Assembly: GCA_964516635.1 (NCBI GenBank)
Contig: CAZEZY010000038.1
Coordinates: forward strand, 1-18,290
Origin: CAZEZY01 sp964516635
GTDB taxonomy: Bacteria > Pseudomonadota > Gammaproteobacteria > Burkholderiales > Burkholderiaceae_C
Direction of reading: 5' to 3'
Length of the DNA: 18,290 bases
Positions 6,793 through 14,540 of this stretch are shown in pieces. Position 1 is the stretch's first letter, and each line of letters begins with the position of its first letter. Position numbers and translations under genes: made by a program. The notes under the pieces are model-generated. The model did not search any database. It had not been told where the DNA came from and worked only from the letters and a program-made list of their open reading frames with translations.

Positions 6793-8121
6793 ATGAGTTT
6801 CCAGATCGGCCTTTCAGGGCTCAACGCTTCTGCCCGCAACCTGGATGTGATCGGGCACAACATTGCCAATGCCAACACGACTGGCATGAAGGTCGGCCGG
6901 GCAGAATTTGCCGAGGTGTATGCCTCCTCCCTGGGGGCGGCTGGTGGGGCGAGTTCGGGCATTGGGGTACAGGTGGCCACCGTGGCCCAGTTGTTCACCC
7001 AGGGTAACCTGAAGATCACGGGCAACCAGCTGGATCTGGCCATCAACGGCGGTGGCTTCTTCCAGGTGCGCGCCACCGACGGCTCCACGCTGTACACCCG
7101 CAATGGCGAATTCAAGCTCGACCGGGAAGGCCACATCATCACCAACAACGGGGCGAGGCTGCAGGGTTTCCCGACCAATGAATCGGGTCAACGGACCAGC
7201 GTGGTGTCGCAGGATCTGTTGTTGCCCACCGGTTCGGTGATCGATCCCCGACGGACAGGGGGCAATCCAGATCCGGCCCAGCAAGGCGTGTTTCTGACGG
7301 CCAACCTGGATGCCAGAACAGAGCCGCAGGTGTTGGCGCCGGCCACATCGGCCTCGTTTCCGCTGACAGAGGCACAAAAGACCTTCAAGACAGCAACCAA
7401 CGTTTACGATTCACAGGGTGTTCCCATTGCGTTGCAGCTGTACTTTGTCAAGTTGCCGACAGCCAATCAATGGCAGGTGCTGGCCAGCGTCGATAACGCT
7501 GTGACAGGTCAGAGCCTGGGAACGGTTACCTTCGACGCTGCAGGTCAGGTGGCAAGCACCACATTGGCCAACATCCAGATCAGTCAGGGAACGGTTCCTG
7601 CTCCTCCTCCTGTTCCGCTACCGGTCTATACCGGCAATGCCCAATCCCCCAGCGATGGCACGCTGACGTTTCCGCTACAGCTGGGTGACGCCGTGAATGG
7701 CTTTACCCTCACCCAGTTCGGTAGCAAGTTCGGTGTGTTTGATCTGAAACAGGACGGCTACTCTTCGGGCGAACTCACCTCGATAGACATTGCCGAAAAC
7801 GGCGTCATTCTGGCGCGTTACTCCAACGGGGTGTCCATTGCCGAAGGGCAGGTGGCGCTGGGCAACTTCCGCAATCTGCAGGGCCTGGCGCCGGTGAATG
7901 GCGGTTTCTGGTCGGAAACGAACAACTCCGGTCCCGTGGTGCTGGGGGGTCCGCAGGAAGGCCGGATGGGCCTGATCCGCCAGAGTTCACTCGAAGAGTC
8001 CAACGTCGATCTGGCCCAGGAACTGGTCGCCATGATCGTGGCGCAGCGGTCCTACCAGGCCAATGCCCAGACCATCAAAACGCAGGACCAGATCCAGCAG
8101 ACGCTGGTCAACCTGCGTTGA
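6793..8121 (+). CDS. flgE: Flagellar hook protein FlgE
   Basis: Major hook subunit, 442 residues (E. coli 402). The N-terminal family motif is NLDVIGHNIANANTTGMKVG (16-35), followed by LDLAINGGGFFQV (80-92) of the rod/hook core. The C-terminal motif is SNVDLAQELVAMIVAQRSYQ (403-422), then a helix to the end. The middle part (about 150-360) forms the surface domains. It contains a proline cluster (PAPPPVPLP, 269-277) that looks like an exposed linker or loop not general to the family. AAGGAG precedes the ATG at good spacing. Confidence 0.96.
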   Translation: MSFQIGLSGLNASARNLDVIGHNIANANTTGMKVGRAEFAEVYASSLGAAGGASSGIGVQVATVAQLFTQGNLKITGNQLDLAINGGGFFQVRATDGSTLYTRNGEFKLDREGHIITNNGARLQGFPTNESGQRTSVVSQDLLLPTGSVIDPRRTGGNPDPAQQGVFLTANLDARTEPQVLAPATSASFPLTEAQKTFKTATNVYDSQGVPIALQLYFVKLPTANQWQVLASVDNAVTGQSLGTVTFDAAGQVASTTLANIQISQGTVPAPPPVPLPVYTGNAQSPSDGTLTFPLQLGDAVNGFTLTQFGSKFGVFDLKQDGYSSGELTSIDIAENGVILARYSNGVSIAEGQVALGNFRNLQGLAPVNGGFWSETNNSGPVVLGGPQEGRMGLIRQSSLEESNVDLAQELVAMIVAQRSYQANAQTIKTQDQIQQTLVNLR

Positions 8122-8153
8122 CGAGACGCTGATTCCGCCGAACGGAGCCTGCC

Positions 8154-8897
8154 ATGGACCGAGTCATTTACACCTCATTGTCTGGTGCCAGCGCCGCCAT
8201 GCATCGCCAGCAGGTGCTGTCGAACAACCTGGCCAATGTCAGCACCAACGGGTTTCGGGCCGAACTGGCGACCTTCCGATCGGTGCCGCTGCGTGGCGAG
8301 GGGGCGTCCACCCGGGCCTATGCGCTCGAGGCCACGGCCGGTCATCTCGAGACGCCCGGAACCCTGACCAGCACCGGGCGCAATCTCGATGTCGCCGCAG
8401 TGGGGCAGGCTTACTTTGCCATTCAGGCCCTCGACGGCACCGAGGCCTACACGCGAGCGGGTGCCTTGCAGGTGTCGGCTCAGGGCCAACTGGTGGGCCA
8501 TTCGGGCCTGCCCATGCTGGACGATGCCGGTGCCCCCATCAACATTCCCAACAACGGGCGGGTGACGATTGGACGCGACGGCACGGTGAGCGCTCAGGTG
8601 GGCAACGAACCGCCTCAGGTGCTGGGACGCCTCAAGCTGGTGACGCCCGATGCCGATGCCCAGCGACTGGTGCGAGGCAACGATGGGTTGTTTCGCAGTC
8701 CCGATGGGGCGCCCTTGCCAGCCGATCCCGCGGCAGCCCTGGCAGACGGCATGCTGGAGGGCTCGAATGTGAATGCGATCGAGTCCATGGTGGGCATGAT
8801 TGCCGTCGCCCGGCAGTACGAAATGCAGATGCGCATGATCCAGAACGCCGAGAAGAACGATCAGACCGCCAGCCAGTTGCTGGGCATGACCGGCTAA
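8154..8897 (+). CDS. flgF: Flagellar proximal rod protein FlgF
   Basis: A 247-residue rod subunit (E. coli 251). It starts with MDRVIYTSLSGASAAM, the typical FlgF N-terminus, followed by QQVLSNNLANVSTNGFRAEL (19-38). The C-terminal motif is GSNVNAIESMVGMIAVARQYEMQM. GGAG (8144-8147) lies six bases before the ATG. The gene is in the usual order between flgE and flgG. A long open frame at 8063-9676 runs across this gene and flgG in another frame; it is a GC-rich shadow. Confidence 0.95.
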   Translation: MDRVIYTSLSGASAAMHRQQVLSNNLANVSTNGFRAELATFRSVPLRGEGASTRAYALEATAGHLETPGTLTSTGRNLDVAAVGQAYFAIQALDGTEAYTRAGALQVSAQGQLVGHSGLPMLDDAGAPINIPNNGRVTIGRDGTVSAQVGNEPPQVLGRLKLVTPDADAQRLVRGNDGLFRSPDGAPLPADPAAALADGMLEGSNVNAIESMVGMIAVARQYEMQMRMIQNAEKNDQTASQLLGMTG

Positions 8898-8924
8898 GTC
8901 ACATCACGCTGAAGGAGCGAAACC

Positions 8925-9707
8925 ATGATCAATTCCTTGCAGATTGCCAAGACCGGCATGCAGGCCCAGCAGACCCAGCTGGATGTGATTTCCCACAACC
9001 TGGCCAACGTATCGACCTCGGGCTTCAAGCGCGGAACCGCCATCTTCGAGGACCTGATCTACCAGAACCTGCGCCAGGTGGGGGCCGAGAATGCCGAGCA
9101 GGCCGAGCTGCCCACGGGTTTGCAGATTGGTCTGGGCGTGCGCACGGTGGCCACGGCCCGTACCTACACGCAGGGGAGTCTGCAACAGACGGGCAACACC
9201 CTGGACGTGGCGATCAATGGCGAGGGTTTTTTCCAGATCGAAATGCCGGATGGCACCACGGCTTACACCCGAGACGGTACGTTCAAGCTGACTGCCCAGG
9301 GGCAGCTTGTGACGTCCAGCGGCTATCCGGTGCTGGGTGGTGTCACTGTCCCGGCCGATGCACGCAGCGTCACGATCGGTACCGACGGGGTCGTTTCCGT
9401 GGTGGCGGGAAACAACCCTCAACCCCAGCAGGCTGGGGTGATCGAACTGGCTTCGTTTGTGAATCCGGCGGGTCTGGAGCCCAGGGGGCAGAACCTGTTC
9501 ACCCAGACGCCGGCCTCCGGGGACCCGAATGTGGGGCAGCCAGGGTCGGAAGGCCTGGGGCCCGTCATGCAGGGTTATCTGGAAAGCTCGAACGTGAACG
9601 TGGTGCAGGAACTCGTGACGATGATCCAGACCCAGCGCGCTTACGAGCTGAATTCCAAGGCCATCCAGACGTCTGACCAGATGCTGCAGCGTCTGAGCCA
9701 GTTGTGA
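8925..9707 (+). CDS. flgG: Flagellar distal rod protein FlgG
   Basis: The main distal rod subunit, exactly 260 residues as in E. coli. The N-terminal motif is QLDVISHNLANVSTSGFKRG (18-37). The FlgG-specific segment (about 46-65, YQNLRQVGAENAEQAELP), which makes the rod straight and rigid rather than curved like the hook, is present. TLDVAINGEGFFQIEMPDG follows in the core, and the C-terminus has SNVNVVQELVTMIQTQRAYE. AAGGAG precedes the ATG. The gene is complete and typical. Confidence 0.97.
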   Translation: MINSLQIAKTGMQAQQTQLDVISHNLANVSTSGFKRGTAIFEDLIYQNLRQVGAENAEQAELPTGLQIGLGVRTVATARTYTQGSLQQTGNTLDVAINGEGFFQIEMPDGTTAYTRDGTFKLTAQGQLVTSSGYPVLGGVTVPADARSVTIGTDGVVSVVAGNNPQPQQAGVIELASFVNPAGLEPRGQNLFTQTPASGDPNVGQPGSEGLGPVMQGYLESSNVNVVQELVTMIQTQRAYELNSKAIQTSDQMLQRLSQL

Positions 9708-9750
9708 TGAGGTGGGGCGCTGAGACCCGGCCCAGACAGGACGACCGACC

Positions 9751-10440
9751 ATGAAACGCCGCTTGAAGCTCCTTGCTGTTCTCTCTGCCGCCGGACTGGC
9801 TACCGGGTGTGCCACGCTGTCGCAAATTCCGGATGTGGATCTGGCCAAGGCGCCCGAAGCGCTTGTGTACCCGCAAACCCAGCCAGTTGCCTCGCAGCCG
9901 GTCACGGGCAGTCTGTTCACCTCGGCGAGCTACCGTCCGGCTTTCGAGGACCACCGTGCGCGCATGGTGGGTGACACGCTGACCATCCAGATCACGGAGC
10001 GCTTGTCGGCCTCGCAGCAGAGTTCGACGGATGTGAATCGCGAGTCGAGTCTCAGTGCGGAGCTCACGGCCCTGCCGCTGTTCAACGACAACTCATTTGC
10101 CCGGGCGCGTGCCAATGCACAGTCGTCCAACACCTTCAGTGGCGATGGAGCCACGCAGGCCACCAACACCTTTTCCGGGAACATCACCGCGGTGGTCACC
10201 GAGGTGCTGCCCAATGGTCACCTGGTGGTGATTGGCGAGAAACAGATCGGTGTCAACCAGAATGTCGATGTGATGCAGTTCTCGGGCACCGTGGATCCTC
10301 GCACCATTCGTCCCGGCAATGCGGTGTCGTCCACCCAGGTGGCGAATGTGCGGGTGTTGTCTCGCGGGCGGGGCGCGCAGGGCGATGCGCAGACATTTGG
10401 CTGGCTTTCCCGCTTCTTTTTGACGCTTCTGCCGTTCTAA
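9751..10440 (+). CDS. flgH: Flagellar L-ring lipoprotein FlgH
   Basis: Outer-membrane lipoprotein that forms the L-ring bushing around the rod, 229 residues (E. coli 232). The N-terminus MKRRLK plus a hydrophobic stretch ends in the lipobox LATGC, with the lipidated Cys at 20. Family motifs follow: GSLFTSASYRPAFEDHRARM and VGDTLTIQITERLSASQ. Later come NTFSGDGAT, VTEVLPNGHLVVIGEKQI and GTVDPRTIRPGNAVSSTQVANV, ending in WLSRFFLTLLPF, the standard C-terminus. The stop is 12 nt upstream of the 5' arm of the inverted repeat before flgI. Confidence 0.97.
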   Translation: MKRRLKLLAVLSAAGLATGCATLSQIPDVDLAKAPEALVYPQTQPVASQPVTGSLFTSASYRPAFEDHRARMVGDTLTIQITERLSASQQSSTDVNRESSLSAELTALPLFNDNSFARARANAQSSNTFSGDGATQATNTFSGNITAVVTEVLPNGHLVVIGEKQIGVNQNVDVMQFSGTVDPRTIRPGNAVSSTQVANVRVLSRGRGAQGDAQTFGWLSRFFLTLLPF

Positions 10441-10451
10441 AGTTTTCTCAC

Positions 10452-10515
10452 AATCGGTTCATGCGCGATTCGTGACGCTTGTCGGGGTCACGAGAAAGGC
10501 TCCCATGAACCGATT
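10452..10515 (+). repeat. Nested inverted repeat covering the flgI translation start
   Basis: AATCGGTTCATG (10452-10463) is the exact reverse complement of CATGAACCGATT (10504-10515), a perfect 12-bp stem whose 3' arm contains the flgI ATG (10505-10507). Nested inside is a second perfect stem, TCGTGAC (10470-10476) with GTCACGA (10487-10493), closing a 10-base loop. The likely Shine-Dalgarno AAAGG (10495-10499) sits in the internal loop between the stems. In mRNA this would bury the flgI start codon. A ribosome ending flgH at 10440 would reach the outer arm, suggesting coupling (inference). Confidence 0.7.
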
Positions 10516-11644
10516 AGTCATTTCAGTCTCCCGTTTACGCACCACACTGGCCTGCCTGGGTCTGGCTGCGCTGACCGCATGGACGCTGCCTGCTCAGGCG
10601 ACCCGCATCAAGGATGTGGCGGCCGTTCAGGGGGTGCGGACCAACCAGCTCACCGGTTATGGACTGGTGGTGGGCCTGGATGGCACCGGAGACCAGTCGT
10701 CCCAGATGCCATACACCGGCCAGGCGCTGAACAATTATCTGCAGCAACTGGGCATCACCTTGCCGCCGGGCGCCAATTTCCAACCCAAGAACGTGGCCGC
10801 CGTGCTGGTCACGGCCCAGTTGCCCGCCTTCGCACGACCCGGTCAGTCCATGGACGTGACGGTGTCTTCGGTGGGCAACGCGAAGTCCCTGAGAGGGGGG
10901 ACGCTCATCACCACGCCGCTGCGTGGAGTGGATGGTGAAATCTACGCACTGGCCCAGGGCAATCTGCTGGTGGGGGGTGCCGGGGCATCGGCTGGGGGCA
11001 GCAGCGTGACCATCAACCACCTGAGTGTGGGCCGGATACCCGGTGGGGGGCAGGTCGAACGCACCGTGCCGACCCCCTTGCTGCTGGGGGAGACGATCGA
11101 TCTCAACCTCAATTCGTCCGATTTCCAGACCGCGCGGCGGGTGGCCCAATCGATCAACACCGCCATGGGTGAAGGGGTCGCTCAGGCCTTGGACGGCCGT
11201 CTGGTGCGGGTTCGTGCCCCCATCGATCCCAACAATCGGGTGGCTTTTCTGGCAGACATCGAAGAGCTGCCGCTGGAGTTGCCCCGCCCCGTGGCTCGTG
11301 TCATCGTGAATTCCCGAACGGGTTCGGTCGTGATGAATCAGGCCGTTACGCTGGGGGCTGCCGCGGTGGCCCATGGCAATCTGTCCGTGAGCATCACGTC
11401 CACGCCACAGGTCAGCCAGCCGGGGCCGTTTGCCCCGCCGGGTGCTCAGACCGTGGTGACCGAGCGGGCCGACATTCAGGTCAGCCAGGATGGGGGTGCC
11501 CTGATTCAGGTGGAAGCCTCGGCCCAGCTCAGCGACGTGGTCAGGGCGCTCAATGCCCTCGGCGCCACGCCGCAGGATCTGGTGTCCATCCTGCAGGCCA
11601 TGCGGGCGGCCGGTTCGCTCAAGGCGGAGCTGGAGGTGATCTGA
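10505..11644 (+). CDS. flgI: Flagellar P-ring protein FlgI
   Basis: Periplasmic P-ring subunit, 379 residues with its signal peptide. The signal peptide is visible: MNRLVISVSRLR, then a hydrophobic core, with cleavage after LPAQA (about residue 32). Mature motifs are TRIKDVAAVQGVRTNQLTGY, GLVVGLDGTGD, and QALNNYLQQLGI, followed by NVAAVLVTAQLPAFARPGQ and MDVTVSSVGNAKSLRGGTL. The C-terminus has LVSILQAMRAAGSLKAELEVI. The ATG at 10505 with AAAGG upstream is preferred over an in-frame GTG at 10472, which would spoil the signal peptide. FlgA, encoded in this window, is its assembly chaperone. The start codon lies in an inverted-repeat arm. Confidence 0.97.
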   Translation: MNRLVISVSRLRTTLACLGLAALTAWTLPAQATRIKDVAAVQGVRTNQLTGYGLVVGLDGTGDQSSQMPYTGQALNNYLQQLGITLPPGANFQPKNVAAVLVTAQLPAFARPGQSMDVTVSSVGNAKSLRGGTLITTPLRGVDGEIYALAQGNLLVGGAGASAGGSSVTINHLSVGRIPGGGQVERTVPTPLLLGETIDLNLNSSDFQTARRVAQSINTAMGEGVAQALDGRLVRVRAPIDPNNRVAFLADIEELPLELPRPVARVIVNSRTGSVVMNQAVTLGAAAVAHGNLSVSITSTPQVSQPGPFAPPGAQTVVTERADIQVSQDGGALIQVEASAQLSDVVRALNALGATPQDLVSILQAMRAAGSLKAELEVI

Positions 11645-11645
11645 C

Positions 11646-12533
11646 ATGAGCCTCAACCCGATGTCCACCCTGTCGATGTCTGCCCAGCGTGGGCTGGCCA
11701 TCGATTCGAAGTCGCTCGACCAGCTCAACAGCCTCGCGGGCAAGGACAGCAAGTCCGCGATCCAGGAGACCGCTCGTCAGTTTGAAGCGCTGTTCATGCG
11801 CGAACTCCTCAAGAGCATGCGCGAGGCGTCGATGAAAAGCGGGTTGATGGACAACGAGGCAACCGATCTGGGCACGCAACTGCTGGACGAGCAGTGGGCG
11901 CTCAAGATGACGGGGCTGCCGGGTGGGCTGAGTGAAATGATCGAGCGGCAACTCATGCAGCAGACCGTGCCTGGGCAGGCAGGCTCGGGGGCGGCGGTAG
12001 CTCCGCGCACAGCACCAGCAGGCGACCCGTTGTCTGGACGGCCTGTCTCGCAACCTACGCCCACCCAGGCCAGTTTTGTGGCCCAGCATCGGGTGGCGGC
12101 CCAGCAGGTGCAGAAGGAGTCGGGCATACCCGCCAGTTTCATGATCGGCCAGGCAGCCCACGAAACCGGCTGGGGCCGCAGCGAGATTCGGCAGGCCGAC
12201 GGCTCGAACAGCTTCAACCTGTTTGGGATCAAAGCCGGTCCTTCCTGGACGGGCAAGGTGGCTGAAATCACCACCACCGAATACGTCAATGGCGAACCCC
12301 GGAAGGTGACGGCAAAGTTCAGGGCTTACGACTCGTATGCCGATTCGTTCCGCGATTACGCCCGGCTGATCAGTCAGAGCCCGCGCTATGTCCAGGTGAT
12401 GGAGAACCTGCATTCCGCCAGTGCGTTTGCCCAGCACCTGCAGTCGGCTGGTTACGCGACCGACCCGCGTTACGCAGACAAGCTCAGCCGGGTCATCAAC
12501 ACCACGCTCCAGCTGAAGCGGGCCATGGGCTAA
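11646..12533 (+). CDS. flgJ: Rod cap and peptidoglycan hydrolase FlgJ
   Basis: A dual-function protein of 295 residues (Salmonella 316). The N-terminal rod-capping domain (about 35-105) has ETARQFEALFMRELLKSMRE (41-60). A Pro/Gln/Ala-rich linker follows (about 106-142). The C-terminal GH73-type glucosaminidase/muramidase domain (about 145-293) opens a hole in the murein for the rod. The domain shows GIPASFMIGQAAHETGWGRS, with the probable catalytic Glu at 173, then FNLFGIKAG, FRAYDSYADSFRDYA and AGYATDPRYADKLSRVI. The start is one base after the flgI stop, with GGAGG (11632-11636) inside the end of flgI. The betaproteobacterial two-domain form is complete here. Confidence 0.97.
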   Translation: MSLNPMSTLSMSAQRGLAIDSKSLDQLNSLAGKDSKSAIQETARQFEALFMRELLKSMREASMKSGLMDNEATDLGTQLLDEQWALKMTGLPGGLSEMIERQLMQQTVPGQAGSGAAVAPRTAPAGDPLSGRPVSQPTPTQASFVAQHRVAAQQVQKESGIPASFMIGQAAHETGWGRSEIRQADGSNSFNLFGIKAGPSWTGKVAEITTTEYVNGEPRKVTAKFRAYDSYADSFRDYARLISQSPRYVQVMENLHSASAFAQHLQSAGYATDPRYADKLSRVINTTLQLKRAMG

Positions 12534-12542
12534 GGGGGCAGC

Positions 12543-14531
12543 ATGTCATTCAACATCGGCGTCAGCGCCCTCACCGCCAACCAGGCTGCCCTGCAGGTCG
12601 TCGGCCACAATATTGCCAACGCGAATACGCCAGGTTACTCGCGCCAGAACGTCAGCCTGGATCAGATTGCCGGGCAGAGGTTAGGTAACGGCTTTTTCGG
12701 CAAAGGGGTTACGGTTGCCTCGGTCGATCGCGCATACAGCCAGTTTCTCACCAGAGAAGCCAACCTGTCCAAAGCGGCTGCCGAGGCGGCCGGTTCGCGT
12801 TATCAGCGGCTGCAATCACTCGAACAGCTGTTTCCCATCGGAGACACGGGTCTGGGCCGACAGCTCAACGGTTACCTGAATGCCTGGGCCGATGTGGTCT
12901 CATCGCCCACCAACCAGACAGCCAGAGGGGTCGTGCTGACTCGCGCAGATGAATTCGCCAACCGCCTCAACCAGACGGATCAGCTCCTGGACGAAATGCG
13001 CACCACCACCCGCATCCAGATCGAAACGGGGATCGAGCAGGCCAACCGCATTGCAAAGAGCATTGCCGAGATCAATCAGCGTGTGACGGCCGCATTTTCC
13101 ACGGGGCGTCCGCCGAACGATTTGCTCGATCAGCGAGACCTCCTGGTGGCGGAGCTCAACCAAATCGTGCAGGTCACGACGCTTGAGATGGAGGATCGCT
13201 CCCTGACCGTGCTGGTGGCGGGCAGCCTCCCCATGGTGATGGCCAATCGGGCTACCTCACTGGTGGGGTCGGACTCCATCGACAAAGAAGGGCGATACAC
13301 GATCGGCTTCGGCAATGCACAGAACGTCATCGACGATACCTTGATGGGTGGGGGTGAGTTGAAGGGGGCTCTGAGCTTCTTCAACGACGACGTGGCCAAT
13401 GTCCGCAACCAGTTGGGTCGAATTGCCCTGACAACCATCGAACTGACCAACCGGCAGCACCGTCAGGGCCTTGACCTGAACGGCAACCCGGGCGGGGATT
13501 TTTTCAGACCAGTCACGTTCCAGAGTGCGGTGATCAAGCTGGATCAGGCTTCACCGGCGGCGCTGGCCCTTTCGGTCTCCCCTTCGGCCGATGCCCCCAC
13601 CCGGTTTCAGGCATCGGATTACGCGGTGCGGTACGTGGGCACCGACCAGGTCCAGATCCAGCGCCTGAGTGACGGTGCGTTTTTCGACCCGGTTTCACAG
13701 GCGTTTGCATCGAGCACGCCGTTGACGGCCACTTTTGCAGCGGCTCCAGCGAACTTCATCGAGTTTGACGGGCTGAGGCTGACCCAGACAGCCTCGGGCA
13801 ATGCGAATGACCAGATCGTTCTCAAGCCCATGACGGGCATTGCCAATCAGCTGAAGGTGGCACTGACGTCTCCCTCTCAACTGGCCATCGCCAGTCCCGT
13901 GCTGGTGGAGGCAGGGGCGGACAACAGCGACAACCTGCAAGTCGAGTCGCTGTTCCGGCCAGCCGGAAGCCCAGCCTTTGTGCCCACCACGATTTCATTT
14001 GTCCGATCCGAATTGCCTCCATCATCGGGCAACTTCTTTGAAGGTTATGTCGTGAATGGGGTTGGCGATCTCGGAGGCACCCCCCCAGGGAGGCCATTCC
14101 CATTTGTCTCTGGTCAGCCCATTGTGGTCAATGGATTCAGCCTGTCTCTTCGTGGGCAACCCGCTGTGGGCGATACCTTCAGCATCCGCCCGCCGTCTTC
14201 TGGAGAGTCCACTCGTCAGAACGCGGGCAACGGCCAGGCCCTGCTGGCTTTGCGCGACCTCGGTGCGATCGATGGGTACACCCTGTCGGATGGTTACATC
14301 CCGGTCTTTGCAGCGGTGTCTTCCAGCATACAGGTGGCCAAGACCAATGCCGAATTCACCAACCGTGTGGCCGAACAGACCGAGTCACGCCGAGCCAATC
14401 AGGTGGGAGTGAATCTGGACGAGGAGGCGGCCCGTCTCTTGCAATATCAGCAGGCCTACCAGTCGGCAGCCAAATACCTGCAAAGCCTGCAATCCAACTT
14501 CGATACCCTGTTGTCGGCCGTTGGTCGATAA
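12543..14531 (+). CDS. flgK: Flagellar hook-associated protein 1, FlgK
   Basis: First hook-filament junction protein, exported with the FlgN chaperone after the hook is complete. The 662 residues are longer than enterobacterial FlgK (about 547), with the extra length in the central surface region. The N-terminal motif is LQVVGHNIANANTPGYSRQN (17-36). The middle part is rich in beta strands. The C-terminal helix motif is VNLDEEAARLLQYQQAYQSA, then KYLQSLQSNFDTLLSAVGR. AAGGGGG precedes the ATG at 12543, nine bases after flgJ. No sigma-28 promoter of its own is seen. Confidence 0.97.
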   Translation: MSFNIGVSALTANQAALQVVGHNIANANTPGYSRQNVSLDQIAGQRLGNGFFGKGVTVASVDRAYSQFLTREANLSKAAAEAAGSRYQRLQSLEQLFPIGDTGLGRQLNGYLNAWADVVSSPTNQTARGVVLTRADEFANRLNQTDQLLDEMRTTTRIQIETGIEQANRIAKSIAEINQRVTAAFSTGRPPNDLLDQRDLLVAELNQIVQVTTLEMEDRSLTVLVAGSLPMVMANRATSLVGSDSIDKEGRYTIGFGNAQNVIDDTLMGGGELKGALSFFNDDVANVRNQLGRIALTTIELTNRQHRQGLDLNGNPGGDFFRPVTFQSAVIKLDQASPAALALSVSPSADAPTRFQASDYAVRYVGTDQVQIQRLSDGAFFDPVSQAFASSTPLTATFAAAPANFIEFDGLRLTQTASGNANDQIVLKPMTGIANQLKVALTSPSQLAIASPVLVEAGADNSDNLQVESLFRPAGSPAFVPTTISFVRSELPPSSGNFFEGYVVNGVGDLGGTPPGRPFPFVSGQPIVVNGFSLSLRGQPAVGDTFSIRPPSSGESTRQNAGNGQALLALRDLGAIDGYTLSDGYIPVFAAVSSSIQVAKTNAEFTNRVAEQTESRRANQVGVNLDEEAARLLQYQQAYQSAAKYLQSLQSNFDTLLSAVGR

Positions 14532-14540
14532 GGAGCCGCC

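Noticed and set aside
8063..9676. A 537-codon open frame on the plus strand across flgF and flgG
   Set aside because: It runs out of frame with two clear flagellar genes, has a biased Gly/Arg/Pro-rich composition and no family signature. It is a GC-rich shadow.
10535..11752. A 405-codon open frame on the minus strand opposite flgI
   Set aside because: It lies antisense to a well-conserved gene, is His/Arg/Gly-rich, and has no credible start signal or motif. The same holds for the long minus-strand frames at 938-2017 and 8904-9920.
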